From assembly GCA_904501845.1 (NCBI GenBank), contig CAJGCH010000091.1, forward strand, positions 1 to 10,260: a DNA stretch of 10,260 nucleotides, given 5' to 3'. Numbering within the stretch: the stretch's first letter is position 1; the number at the start of each line of letters is the position of its first letter. The notes beneath the pieces are model-generated. The model made no database searches, was not told the DNA's origin, and saw nothing but the letters and a program-made list of their open reading frames with translations. Below, piece after piece: positions 1 to 6,900 of this stretch. This DNA comes from an uncultured Bacillaceae bacterium (GTDB lineage Bacteria; Bacillota; Bacilli; Bacillales; Pradoshiaceae). The position numbers were made by a program, and so were the translations under genes.

Positions 1-1199
1 GGTCCAAGCTGCCAGCCGAATCCCCATTTCATGGCCTGGTCAATCGCCACGATATCATCGGCAATCTCCCCAAGTAATTCTGCGGAATAAACAAGCGTTG
101 GGCTAATAACATTCCATAGCAATTCGCCAACACGATCATTCGCATAAACAAGTGCCCCCAATTTACGGGCAGCGCCTTTTTCCTGCTTAGCCGCCTCAAG
201 TGATGGCGCTTTCAATTTCTTGCGCTCTGTATATTCAAGCGTGGATGGGTCCAGCTCCAGGATGTCTCTTCCCTTCTTCAGGTAGAAGCCTTGGCCTGTC
301 TTGCTTCCCAGCCAGCCATTATCAAGCATTTTGGTCATAAACTCTGGGACTTCGAATACTTTCTTCTCTGCCTCATTGTCTACATTGTCATAGACATTCT
401 TCGCTACATGCGCAAATGTGTCTAACCCAACAACATCAAGCGTTCTGAAGGTAGCACTCTTAGGGCGGCCAATCAATGGACCTGTGACAGAGTCAACTTC
501 CCCCACGCTGTAGCCCCTTTCAATCATTTCACGAACAGTGACGAGTAACCCATACGTGCCAATCCGGTTGCCGATGAAGTTTGGAGTATCTTTCGCTTCA
601 ACAACTCCCTTGCCAAGAACATCTTCACCAAATAATTTCATGGCACTCAGTACCTCAGGGTCTGTATCCTCAGTCGGAACGATTTCCAATAATTTCAGGT
701 AGCGCGGCGGGTTGAAGAAGTGGGTTCCAAGGAAGTGTTTCCTGAAATCTTCAGACCGCCCTTCAGCCATTGCCTCGATGGAGATACCAGACGTATTGGA
801 ACTGACAATGGTGCCAGGCTTTCTATATTCATCAATTTGCGCGAATACGCTTTGTTTAATCTCAAGTCTTTCGACAACAACCTCTATGATCCAGTCACAG
901 TCGCCTATTTTCGGCAGATCGTCTTCAAAATTTCCTGCTTCAATTAACGATAAATTTTTCTTGGATGTCAGCGGTGCAGGTTTTTGCTTTAATAATTTTT
1001 GAATCGCAGTTTGGGCTAATCGATTACGGACTTGCTTGTCTTCAATAGTCAGGCCTTTCTTTTTCTCATCTCCGGTAAGTTCTCTTGGAACGATATCTAA
1101 TAGCTTAACCGGAATCCCGATATTGGCTAAATGTGCCGCGATTCCCGAACCCATAACTCCGGAGCCTAATACGGCTACTTTTTTAATTTGAAGGTTCAA
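1..1199 (-). CDS. fadN: FadN-type 3-hydroxyacyl-CoA dehydrogenase / enoyl-CoA hydratase, N-terminal part (runs off left edge)
   Basis: This frame is open without a stop from the left edge to a TTG at 1199, giving 399 complete codons. The N-terminus has a Rossmann NAD-binding motif GSGVMGSG at residues 12-19. The SSNTSG stretch at 133-138 and HFFNP at 160-164, with the catalytic-type His160, are hallmarks of 3-hydroxyacyl-CoA dehydrogenase. TPNFIGNRIG follows later. The order and wording closely follow what I remember of B. subtilis FadN, a protein of roughly 790 residues whose C-terminal half is an enoyl-CoA hydratase; that half would lie outside the window. The enzyme performs the hydration and NAD-dependent dehydrogenation steps of fatty acid beta-oxidation in the cytoplasm. 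The TTG start is supported by an AAAGGGGG ribosome binding site 7 bases upstream and by the motif starting at residue 12. A FadR-type operator lies just upstream. In B. subtilis fadN heads fadNAE, so fadA and fadE probably follow to the left. Confidence 0.93.
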   Translation of the reverse strand, partial: MNLQIKKVAVLGSGVMGSGIAAHLANIGIPVKLLDIVPRELTGDEKKKGLTIEDKQVRNRLAQTAIQKLLKQKPAPLTSKKNLSLIEAGNFEDDLPKIGDCDWIIEVVVERLEIKQSVFAQIDEYRKPGTIVSSNTSGISIEAMAEGRSEDFRKHFLGTHFFNPPRYLKLLEIVPTEDTDPEVLSAMKLFGEDVLGKGVVEAKDTPNFIGNRIGTYGLLVTVREMIERGYSVGEVDSVTGPLIGRPKSATFRTLDVVGLDTFAHVAKNVYDNVDNEAEKKVFEVPEFMTKMLDNGWLGSKTGQGFYLKKGRDILELDPSTLEYTERKKLKAPSLEAAKQEKGAARKLGALVYANDRVGELLWNVISPTLVYSAELLGEIADDIVAIDQAMKWGFGWQLG

Positions 1200-1218
1200 C
1201 GTTAATCCCCCTTTAATT

Positions 1219-1236
1219 TGAATGAATGCTCATTCA
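1219..1236. promoter_or_regulatory. FadR-type operator upstream of fadN
   Basis: The site reads TGAATGA-ATGC-TCATTCA, an exact 7+7 inverted repeat around four bases. It fits the consensus I recall for the TetR-family regulator FadR of Bacillus (TGAATGA-N4-TCATTCA), which represses beta-oxidation genes and is released by long-chain acyl-CoA. It lies 20 bases before the fadN start and about 33-50 bases downstream of the predicted fadN transcription start, where a bound repressor would block elongation. FadR itself is not in the window, so the binder is inferred. Confidence 0.85.
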
Positions 1237-1254
1237 TTTTTGACCCAAAAAAAT

Positions 1255-1283
1255 TTGAAACATCCTATATTTATAAATATAAG
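1255..1283 (+). promoter_or_regulatory. Candidate promoter for the yuzL-like gene
   Basis: On the plus strand TTGAAA (1255-1260) and TATAAG (1278-1283) are 17 bases apart. The -10 box overlaps the proposed divergent fadN -10 box (1276-1281), so the two promoters could not both be occupied. A sporulation sigma factor promoter between 1290 and 1350 cannot be excluded; I saw no convincing one. Confidence 0.35.
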
Positions 1284-1304
1284 AGATATTTGTAAATTCT
1301 GCAA
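1276..1304 (-). promoter_or_regulatory. Candidate SigA promoter for fadN
   Basis: On the minus strand TTGCAG (1304-1299) and TATATT (1281-1276) are separated by exactly 17 bases, giving a transcription start near 1269 and a leader of about 70 bases that contains the FadR-type operator. The surrounding DNA is A+T rich, so other -10 choices exist. Confidence 0.55.
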
Positions 1305-1377
1305 CGAAAAAACCATAAATAGGGTATTTTTGTTTTTCTGCCTTTGGTGAATGCTAAAAAAAGGAGGTGATTCATTA

Positions 1378-1506
1378 ATGGCCAGATTAAAGAAAGATCC
1401 GTCAAAGGCAGGCGTAAGCGCCGCTAGTGTGAAGGGCAATGCCGGTCCGCATGTGGAAAAACACCACGGAAAGGTAAACAGCCAGAATAATCAGTTCAAA
1501 AAATAA
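1378..1506 (+). CDS. yuzL: YuzL-like small basic protein, 42 aa
   Basis: A 42-codon frame starts at ATG 1378 and ends at TAA 1504-1506. It is preceded by AAAGGAGGTGAT at 1360-1371, a 12-base complement to the 3' end of Bacillus 16S rRNA, so translation is very likely. The protein is hydrophilic and basic, rich in Lys, Asn, Gly, Ser and His, starts MARLKKDPSKAGVS and has no membrane segment or cysteine. Its length, composition and position next to fadN match the YuzL family; I recall yuzL beside fadN in B. subtilis. The function of YuzL is not known to me. Its small size and composition resemble minor small acid-soluble spore proteins, but that is only a resemblance. It is divergent from fadN and is the only credible gene on the plus strand here. 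Confidence 0.8.
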   Translation: MARLKKDPSKAGVSAASVKGNAGPHVEKHHGKVNSQNNQFKK

Positions 1507-1736
1507 AAAGGGATTTGTCCCATAAGTCCCTAATAAATGGTACAGGTGGAGAAAATATTTTCGCTGCCTGATTTATAGTTAATGGTTCAATATCATGGTG
1601 CCTTGATGATTATCGTAAGGGATAAAAGACAGATTGGTATATTTGATGGAAGAAAGAATTAGGTCGATTTATGGTTGTGATGACTGTATTTAATCAAAAA
1701 GGCGGTTTGTACTCTTTTGCCAGGCTTTTTTGAAAA
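1507..1736. other. Non-coding stretch between the yuzL-like gene and the structured repeat
   Basis: No frame with a credible ribosome binding site is visible. The stretch begins with a degenerate copy (about 1508-1528) of the arm sequence found in the palindrome at 1936-1986, sharing TGTCCCATAAGTC. The part 1695-1736 may belong to the repeat element that follows. Confidence 0.5.
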
Positions 1737-1924
1737 TAGCTCTGTTTAAGTGGAAAGTTGAAATTTCCACACCGTTGATTGAAGTGGAAGGTGGCTGACT
1801 CCTGCGGGATTAGCGGACAGGGGAGACCCCGCAGGCTCTGAAAGCGTGGAGGAGGCTCCCCGACCGCCCCGCGGAAAGCAGCCAACCTGTAATGAAAATC
1901 AACATCTACCTTTAACAGGAGCTA
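1737..1924. repeat. GC-rich nested inverted-repeat element (probable dispersed intergenic repeat)
   Basis: About 188 bp with several nested inverted repeats. Outermost are TAGCTCTGTTTAA (1737-1749) and TTTAACAGGAGCTA (1911-1924). GTGGAAA/TTTCCAC lies at 1750-1770. GTTGATT (1774-1780) pairs with AATCAAC (1897-1903), and GGCTG (1793-1797) with CAGCC (1879-1883). CCTGCGGG (1801-1808) pairs with CCCGCAGG (1828-1835). GGGGAG in that hairpin's loop (1820-1825) can pair with CTCCCC (1856-1861), and CCGC-CCC-GCGG forms a small hairpin at 1864-1874. The core is much richer in G+C than its surroundings. From memory, near-identical intergenic blocks recur in many Bacillaceae genomes, so this is probably a dispersed repeat. 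Only one copy is in the window, so repetition is inferred. The minus-strand frame across it (1694-1885) has no ribosome binding site. Confidence 0.65.
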
Positions 1925-1935
1925 AAAACATGCAA

Positions 1936-1986
1936 AAGGGGCTGTCCCTGAAAGTCAATCTTTATTGACTTATGGGACAGCCCCTT
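1936..1986 (-). terminator. Terminator of the arc operon, built from a 51-bp palindrome
   Basis: AAGGGGCTGTCCC (1936-1948) is the exact reverse complement of 1974-1986. Inside it AAGTCAAT (1952-1959) and ATTGACTT (1964-1971) make a second 8-bp stem with a 4-base loop. On the minus strand the hairpin begins about 20 bases after the arcC stop and is followed by TTTTGCATGTTTTT, so it should act as a rho-independent terminator. The two arms look like two head-to-head copies of one ~22-bp sequence. Confidence 0.8.
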
Positions 1987-2007
1987 CAAGTAATGTCTTT
2001 CACCTAA

Positions 2008-2973
2008 TCAGATAGAGTACATTTTATTATATTCCATAGAGACTCTTGTACCTGCTTTTCCTTCAAGGGCTTCTACCACTTGATCAAGGGAGGTGATGAT
2101 GGTTGTTCTGCCTTCCCTTGATTCTGCGAATTGGATGGCCGCTTCAACCTTCGGAAGCATGCTTCCAGGTGCAAATTGTCCTTCCTCCGCATATCCTTTC
2201 AAATCCTTTGTGCCAACCTTATCAAGCAATTGCTGGTTCGGTTTGTTGTAATTGATGTAAATATTATCAACAGCCGTAAGGATAAGAAGCACATCCGCAT
2301 CAACGAGCTCAGCTAGCTTCTCTGAGGCAAAATCTTTATCGATTACAGCCTCTACACCCACTAACTCTCCATCCTTAACAACGACCGGGATTCCGCCGCC
2401 TCCTGTTGAGATGACGATTTTGCCATCTTCCACAAGAGTATTGATGCTTCTATGTTCTTGAATGCTGATTGGTTTTGGTGAAGGAACTACTTTTCTCCAT
2501 CCGCGGCCAGCGTCCTCTTTCACAGAAGCGCCTGTCTCAGACATCATTTTTTCGGCCTCTTCTTTTGTATAGAAAGGACCAATCGGCTTTGTTGGATTTA
2601 TGAAGGCAGGGTCATTTTCATCCACGACTACGCGTGTCACAATACCAACAACCTCTTTATCAATCTTCCTTTTGGCTAATGCCTTATCCATTGCATTTTC
2701 AAGCCAATAACCAATCATCCCTTGGGACATCGCTCCGCATGTATCAAGAGGCATTGCAGGATTCTTCTCACTGTCAGCTGCCTTTTGCTGCAGAAGAATA
2801 TTGCCGACTTGCGGCCCATTTCCATGTGAAATAATGATATCATTTCCGCTTTCGACAAGACCGACAAGCTGTTCAGCTGTCTTCTCAAGCGCCTTTTGCT
2901 GTGCTTTCGCGCTCGCATCTCCAGACTGGATAGCGTTGCCTCCAAGAGCAATGACAATCTTTTGCCTTTTCAT
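2008..2973 (-). CDS. arcC: Carbamate kinase, catabolic (arginine deiminase pathway)
   Basis: A 321-residue protein of typical carbamate kinase length. It starts MKRQKIVIALGGNAI, the family's N-terminal phosphate-binding motif. HGNGPQVGN is at residues 50-58 and STGGGGIPVV at 189-198. DKDFASEKLAELVDAD, at about 212-227, is characteristic of the amino acid kinase fold. It transfers phosphate from carbamoyl phosphate to ADP, yielding ATP, CO2 and ammonia, the energy-conserving last step of the pathway, in the cytoplasm. The frame can be extended by one TTG codon to 2976. ATG 2973 is preferred because AGGAGG (2988-2983) is 9 bases before it and the family usually begins within a few residues of KIVIALGG; the TTG, at 6 bases, is possible. 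It is the last gene of the operon, 44 bases after arcD, and is followed by a strong terminator. Confidence 0.96.
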   Translation of the reverse strand: MKRQKIVIALGGNAIQSGDASAKAQQKALEKTAEQLVGLVESGNDIIISHGNGPQVGNILLQQKAADSEKNPAMPLDTCGAMSQGMIGYWLENAMDKALAKRKIDKEVVGIVTRVVVDENDPAFINPTKPIGPFYTKEEAEKMMSETGASVKEDAGRGWRKVVPSPKPISIQEHRSINTLVEDGKIVISTGGGGIPVVVKDGELVGVEAVIDKDFASEKLAELVDADVLLILTAVDNIYINYNKPNQQLLDKVGTKDLKGYAEEGQFAPGSMLPKVEAAIQFAESREGRTTIITSLDQVVEALEGKAGTRVSMEYNKMYSI

Positions 2974-3017
2974 CAAAGTATTCCTCCTACCGTGTCAAGT
3001 GTTTCAAGAGAATAAGA

Positions 3018-4433
3018 TTAAATTGTGATGCTTCCAGTGGCCAATCCATAAATGGCCGCAACCGCAAAGATGATAAGTGCGGCAGATATCGCTAAATCTG
3101 TTTTGGAGAATATTTGTTTCACATTCGCTTCTTTTTGAACGAAGTAATAAATAATGATGCCTGGTGCGTATAGCAGCATAGTTAATAACAAGTAACCAAC
3201 ACCGGCTGCATAGACCATCCAAATAGCATATACGCTCGCCACAATCCCGACAACGAGATTTTTTGTGCGATCAGCTGCTTTGTCTTGAATGGAATATTTC
3301 AATTGATAAAATGCTGTAAAGGCATATGGAATTAAAATAGCTGATGACGCTAAAGAAAAGGCAAAATTATACGCTTGTTCAGAAACAAGGAATGTTAATA
3401 AGAACACTTGGATTAATCCATTTGTTAGCCACAATGAGTTTGCTGGTGCTCCATTCTTATTTACTCGAGCAAACCAAGAAGGGAATAGCTTTTCTTTACC
3501 AGCTAAATATGGGATCTCAGAGGCTAGCAACGTCCAGCCCAGCCATGCACCAAGTACAGAGATAATTAAGCCAAGGTTGATGAATGTTGCTCCCCAAGGT
3601 CCAACAATCGCCTCAAAAATATACGCCATTGACGGGTTAGCTAATCCAGCCACATCTGCTCTATGCATAACCCCCATGGACATGAAGGAGATTAAAACAT
3701 AGATAGCAAGTGTTCCGATCAAACCAATAACAGTAGCTTTACCAACGTCTTTTTTGTCTTTTGCACGAGAAGATAAGACAACCGCACCCTCAATACCAAT
3801 GAATACCCAAAGAGTTACAAGCATTGTGCTTTTTGTTTGAGCCATGACATCAGAGAACTGGAAACCGGCTCCTGTGCCCCAGAAGTCATCAAGGAAGATA
3901 TCAGCATGGAACGCAAAAATCCCGATAATAATGAATAAGAAAATCGGAACGAGCTTAGCAATAGTTGTCACGATATTAACGAGTGCCGCTGAATGCACGC
4001 CTCTTAATACGAGACCATGGACAACCCATAATAAGACACTGGCACCAATGATAGCCGCAATATTTTGTCCGCCCTCAAAGATTGGGAAAAAGTAACCGAT
4101 GGATGAGAATACGAGTGTCGCATAGGCTACGTTTCCAAGCCAGGCAGAAATCCAATATCCCCAAGCACTGTTGAATCCTAAGAATTTACCGAATCCGGCA
4201 GTGGCATAACTGAATACGCCGCCTTCAAGATCTGGTCTCTTTTCATTTAAGTTTTGGAATGAGAAAGCCAGGGCAATCATACCGATACCTGTGATAACCC
4301 AACCAATAATGCTTGCACCCGGTGAAGCAGCGCCTGCCATATCGGAGGCTAAGTTAAATGCTCCTCCGCCAATCATGGACCCTACAACAATCGCGATTAA
4401 CGATACCAGTCCAAGTTTTTTATTTCCTTCCAT
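3018..4433 (-). CDS. arcD: Arginine/ornithine antiporter (APC superfamily)
   Basis: About 471 residues, strongly hydrophobic, with a pattern consistent with 12 or more membrane segments. The first segment contains GSMIGGGAF, the substrate-carboxylate-binding break of APC-superfamily amino acid antiporters. WVFIGIEGAVVLSSRAKD in the middle is another conserved APC stretch. The AdiC/ArcD type exchanges external arginine for internal ornithine without net energy cost, which suits its place between arcB and arcC. The assignment as arginine/ornithine exchanger rests on family plus operon context; residues proving substrate choice are not obvious to me. A TTG at 4436 would also open the frame, but ATG 4433 is chosen because GAGGTG (4446-4441) is 7 bases before it. 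The 58-base gap to arcB holds a GC-rich hairpin, so expression of arcD and arcC may differ from that of arcA and arcB. Confidence 0.93.
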   Translation of the reverse strand: MEGNKKLGLVSLIAIVVGSMIGGGAFNLASDMAGAASPGASIIGWVITGIGMIALAFSFQNLNEKRPDLEGGVFSYATAGFGKFLGFNSAWGYWISAWLGNVAYATLVFSSIGYFFPIFEGGQNIAAIIGASVLLWVVHGLVLRGVHSAALVNIVTTIAKLVPIFLFIIIGIFAFHADIFLDDFWGTGAGFQFSDVMAQTKSTMLVTLWVFIGIEGAVVLSSRAKDKKDVGKATVIGLIGTLAIYVLISFMSMGVMHRADVAGLANPSMAYIFEAIVGPWGATFINLGLIISVLGAWLGWTLLASEIPYLAGKEKLFPSWFARVNKNGAPANSLWLTNGLIQVFLLTFLVSEQAYNFAFSLASSAILIPYAFTAFYQLKYSIQDKAADRTKNLVVGIVASVYAIWMVYAAGVGYLLLTMLLYAPGIIIYYFVQKEANVKQIFSKTDLAISAALIIFAVAAIYGLATGSITI

Positions 4434-4460
4434 CAAGAATCACCTCTTAAGTAAATGTGG

Positions 4461-4480
4461 AGGCAGGGAATCCCCTGCCC
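4461..4480 (-). other. Intercistronic hairpin between arcB and arcD
   Basis: GGCAGGG (4462-4468) pairs exactly with CCCTGCC (4473-4479) around AATC, and the 4461/4480 pair adds a G-U closure. It lies in the operon's second gap, before the arcD ribosome binding site. The downstream minus-strand sequence (TCCACATTTACTTAAG) has no T run, so it is more likely an mRNA processing or stability element, or a weak attenuator, than a full terminator. Confidence 0.5.
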
Positions 4481-4491
4481 CATTTTAGTTA

Positions 4492-5502
4492 TTATTCAAT
4501 ATTTCCTAGTGTTAAAGCCATTACCGCTTTGATTGTGTGCATACGGTTTTCAGCTTGGTCAAACACTTTGGAATGCTTGCTGCGGAATACTTCGTCTGTA
4601 ACTTCCATTTCACTCAATCCGTGTTTTTCAAACACACTGCGTCCATAGGAAGTTTCAAGATCATGGAATGCTGGCAAGCAGTGTAAGAAGATTACATCCT
4701 CATTGCCTGTTTTGCTGATCATGTCCATGTTAACTTGGTATGGAGAAAGCAAGGCAATACGCTCTGCGAATTTATCTTCTTCACCCATGGATACCCAAAC
4801 ATCTGTATAAATAACATCTGCGCCTTTTACTGCTTCATCGACATCAGCTGTGATGGTTACACGTCCACCAGATTTCTCAGCCATTTCCTTAGCCATTTCA
4901 ACGATAGAGCTTTCAGGGAATAAGGATTCAGGAGAGCAAATTCTCACATCCATACCGACAAGTGCTCCGCCAATGAGCAAGCTGTTTGCCACATTATTGC
5001 GGCCATCGCCAACATAAACGAATGTCACGCCTTCTAAGTGACCGATGTTTTCTTGAACAGTCAAGAAGTCTGCTAATGTTTGTGTTGGATGCCACATATC
5101 TGTTAAACCGTTCCATACTGGAACACCAGAGTGCTCAGCAAGCATTTCAACTTTGGAATGCTCGAAGCCGCGGAACTCAATTCCATCAAACATTCTGCCT
5201 AGTACCTTAGCAGTATCTTCAATAGACTCTTTTTTACCAAGCTGGATATCATCTTTACCCAAGTATTCAGGGTGTGCGCCTAAATCAGTGCAAGCAACTG
5301 TGAAGGCACAGCGAGTTCTTGTTGATGGTTTTTCAAAAAGAAGCGCAATGTTTTTGCCAGCCATATAACGGTGCGGAATGCCTTGTTTTTTCATATCCTT
5401 CAATTTGGCGGCAAATTCAATCATATCAACAAATTCTTCTTTTGAAAAATCCTTTTCACACAAGAAACTTTTTCCTCTGAAATCTGGTCTAGTAACAAGC
5501 AT
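4492..5502 (-). CDS. arcB: Ornithine carbamoyltransferase, catabolic
   Basis: A complete 336-residue ornithine carbamoyltransferase. STRTR at residues 60-64 binds carbamoyl phosphate and HPTQ lies at 138-141. SMG at 238-240 is the ornithine-side loop and HCLP at 274-277 carries the conserved catalytic-site cysteine. No key residue is missing and the length is normal. In this operon it runs in the catabolic direction, splitting citrulline with phosphate into ornithine and carbamoyl phosphate. The fold is shared with the biosynthetic ArgF, so the catabolic label comes from context between arcA and arcD. The ATG at 5502 is preceded by GGAAGGGG about 9 bases upstream, and the gene begins 34 bases after arcA, so co-transcription is expected. 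argF is an alternative symbol. Confidence 0.96.
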   Translation of the reverse strand: MLVTRPDFRGKSFLCEKDFSKEEFVDMIEFAAKLKDMKKQGIPHRYMAGKNIALLFEKPSTRTRCAFTVACTDLGAHPEYLGKDDIQLGKKESIEDTAKVLGRMFDGIEFRGFEHSKVEMLAEHSGVPVWNGLTDMWHPTQTLADFLTVQENIGHLEGVTFVYVGDGRNNVANSLLIGGALVGMDVRICSPESLFPESSIVEMAKEMAEKSGGRVTITADVDEAVKGADVIYTDVWVSMGEEDKFAERIALLSPYQVNMDMISKTGNEDVIFLHCLPAFHDLETSYGRSVFEKHGLSEMEVTDEVFRSKHSKVFDQAENRMHTIKAVMALTLGNIE

Positions 5503-5536
5503 CTAGTAATTCCCCTTCCATTATTGATCAATATTT

Positions 5537-6769
5537 TTAGATATCTTCACGGACAAGCGGCATGCTCATGCAGCGTGGGCCCCCACGGCCGCGAGATAAT
5601 TCCGAGCTTTTAATTTCGATAACCTTAATGCCATGCTCACGCAAGCATTGGTTGGATACATAATTTCGGTCATATGTAACAACAACACCTGGAGCAATTG
5701 CCAGCGTGTTTGAACCGTCATTCCATTGTTCACGGGCTGCTGCAATTTCATCTCCGTTACCGCATAGGATTAAATCCAGTTCAGTCAGATTCAATACTTC
5801 TTTCAATGCCTCTTGCAGGTCTGTGCGGTGTGTGACATTTACATGATGCTCATCTTGTCCTTTTTCAAGGATATAAATGTTCATTTTACCGCCTGGTCCT
5901 TGAATCATTGGATGCATCGTAAAGCTATTACGGTCGACCATCGTAAAGACGGTGTCTAAGTGCATGAATGCGCGGCAGCTTGGGATTTCAATGGCTACGA
6001 CTTTTTTCACCTTGTCTTGTTTTTGGAATAGGTTTAAAGCCAATCGCTCAATTGCTTTAGCAGAAGTACGTGCTGATACACCAATTGCAACGACTTCTTC
6101 ACTCAAGACAAGCTCATCGCCGCCTTCGATTGGATTATGATAATTACGGTCAAGCCATACAGGTATATCATGTCCAGCGAATCTTGGGTGATGTTTGATC
6201 ACATATTCCATGAACATGGATTCACGACGACGTGCCGGCTCTCTCATATTATTGATTGTTAGACCATTGCCAATCGCAGCTGCAGGGTCACGAGTGAAAT
6301 ACAGGTTTGGCATTGGATCTGTGTAGAATGGATAGTGGTCTTCCATCATTTCATACAGATGCTTTCTTTTCTCAATATCAAGCTCATTCTTGCGAATACC
6401 TGCCATGATTTTATTAACCATGTCCAGGTTAGAGAAGGACAATAAGTATTCTTTTAGATTTTCATATGTACGCGGGTCTGTCGCATTGCTTTCTTTAAGC
6501 ATCCGCCCGACGAATTCCTCTTTGACTTCCGGGTTAGTTAATGATTCAGCTACAAGGTTTTCAAGATATAAAACCTCTACTCCCTCATTCTGCAATGTTT
6601 TTGCAAAATAATCATGCTCTTCTTGGATTATCGGTAAATACGGGATATCATCAAAAAGCAATCTTTCTAGATATTCCGGAGTTAGGTTTTCAACTTCATA
6701 TCCTGGACGTTTAAGCATGACAGTTTTTAGTTTCCCAATTTCCGAAGTTACATGAATAGGCTTGCTCAA
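5537..6769 (-). CDS. arcA: Arginine deiminase
   Basis: A 410-residue protein when started at TTG 6769. It hydrolyses arginine to citrulline and ammonia, the first step of the pathway, in the cytoplasm. Family signatures in order are PIHVTSEIGKLKTVMLKRPG near the N-terminus, FTRDP at about 158-162, EGGD at 215-218, HLD at 270-272 and GRGGPRCMSMP near the end with nucleophile Cys400. All catalytic positions appear intact. The frame also opens at GTG 6787, but that codon lies immediately before, and in the same leader as, a perfect AGGAGGT (6783-6777). That site is 7 bases before the TTG, so the TTG is the real start. It is the first gene of arcABDC and is preceded by a 228-base regulatory region with Crp/Fnr-type boxes and a cre-like site. 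Arginine induction, anaerobic or low-energy induction and glucose repression are therefore likely. Confidence 0.96.
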   Translation of the reverse strand: MSKPIHVTSEIGKLKTVMLKRPGYEVENLTPEYLERLLFDDIPYLPIIQEEHDYFAKTLQNEGVEVLYLENLVAESLTNPEVKEEFVGRMLKESNATDPRTYENLKEYLLSFSNLDMVNKIMAGIRKNELDIEKRKHLYEMMEDHYPFYTDPMPNLYFTRDPAAAIGNGLTINNMREPARRRESMFMEYVIKHHPRFAGHDIPVWLDRNYHNPIEGGDELVLSEEVVAIGVSARTSAKAIERLALNLFQKQDKVKKVVAIEIPSCRAFMHLDTVFTMVDRNSFTMHPMIQGPGGKMNIYILEKGQDEHHVNVTHRTDLQEALKEVLNLTELDLILCGNGDEIAAAREQWNDGSNTLAIAPGVVVTYDRNYVSNQCLREHGIKVIEIKSSELSRGRGGPRCMSMPLVREDI

Positions 6770-6807
6770 TATACTTACCTCCTGCACTTGATTTATCTTA
6801 CAAGTTC

Positions 6808-6813
6808 ATTATA
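6808..6813 (-). promoter_or_regulatory. arcA promoter -10 box
   Basis: TATAAT on the minus strand (6813-6808) places transcription start near 6801, 32 bases before the arcA TTG. The hexamer 17 bases upstream (CAAATT) is a poor -35 box, which fits a promoter that depends on an activator bound at the adjoining Crp/Fnr-type box. Confidence 0.65.
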
Positions 6814-6834
6814 AGAGGACGTGTTATAATAATT

Positions 6835-6850
6835 TGTGAAAAAAATCACA
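6835..6850. promoter_or_regulatory. Crp/Fnr-family box proximal to arcA (consistent with ArcR or Fnr)
   Basis: TGTGA-AAAAAA-TCACA is an exact match to the TGTGA-N6-TCACA palindrome used by Crp/Fnr-family regulators. Its centre (6842.5) is 41.5 bases from the predicted arcA transcription start, the classical class II activator position. The likely binder is the Crp/Fnr-family regulator encoded at 8238-8927. An Fnr encoded elsewhere would recognise the same sequence. Confidence 0.85.
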
Positions 6851-6857
6851 TGACTTT

Positions 6858-6873
6858 TGTGTAAAATTCCACA
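6858..6873. promoter_or_regulatory. Second, weaker Crp/Fnr-type box upstream of arcA
   Basis: TGTG-N8-CACA has the same 16-bp geometry as the proximal box and is flanked by three symmetric A/T pairs (TTTTGTG and CACAAAA). The inner consensus A and T are replaced. Its centre is 23 bp from the proximal box and would be at about -64.5. Confidence 0.55.
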
Positions 6874-6900
6874 AAATTCTTAATAATTAACGAAAATCCC

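Noticed and set aside
712..1002. Plus-strand frames of 75-96 codons opposite fadN.
   Set aside because: The opposite strand encodes a continuous, well-conserved FadN sequence; these are antisense shadows without ribosome binding sites.
1378..1506. Calling the 42-residue protein a small acid-soluble spore protein such as SspL.
   Set aside because: Composition is similar, but the sequence does not match the Ssp proteins I remember, whereas the location next to fadN fits YuzL.
1508..1530. A terminator for the yuzL-like gene from GGGA-TTTG-TCCC.
   Set aside because: The stem is only four base pairs and no T run follows; it is better explained as a degenerate copy of the repeat arm.
1694..1885. 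A 63-codon minus-strand frame across the GC-rich repeat.
   Set aside because: No ribosome binding site, unusual composition dictated by the palindromes, and it lies almost wholly inside the repeat element.
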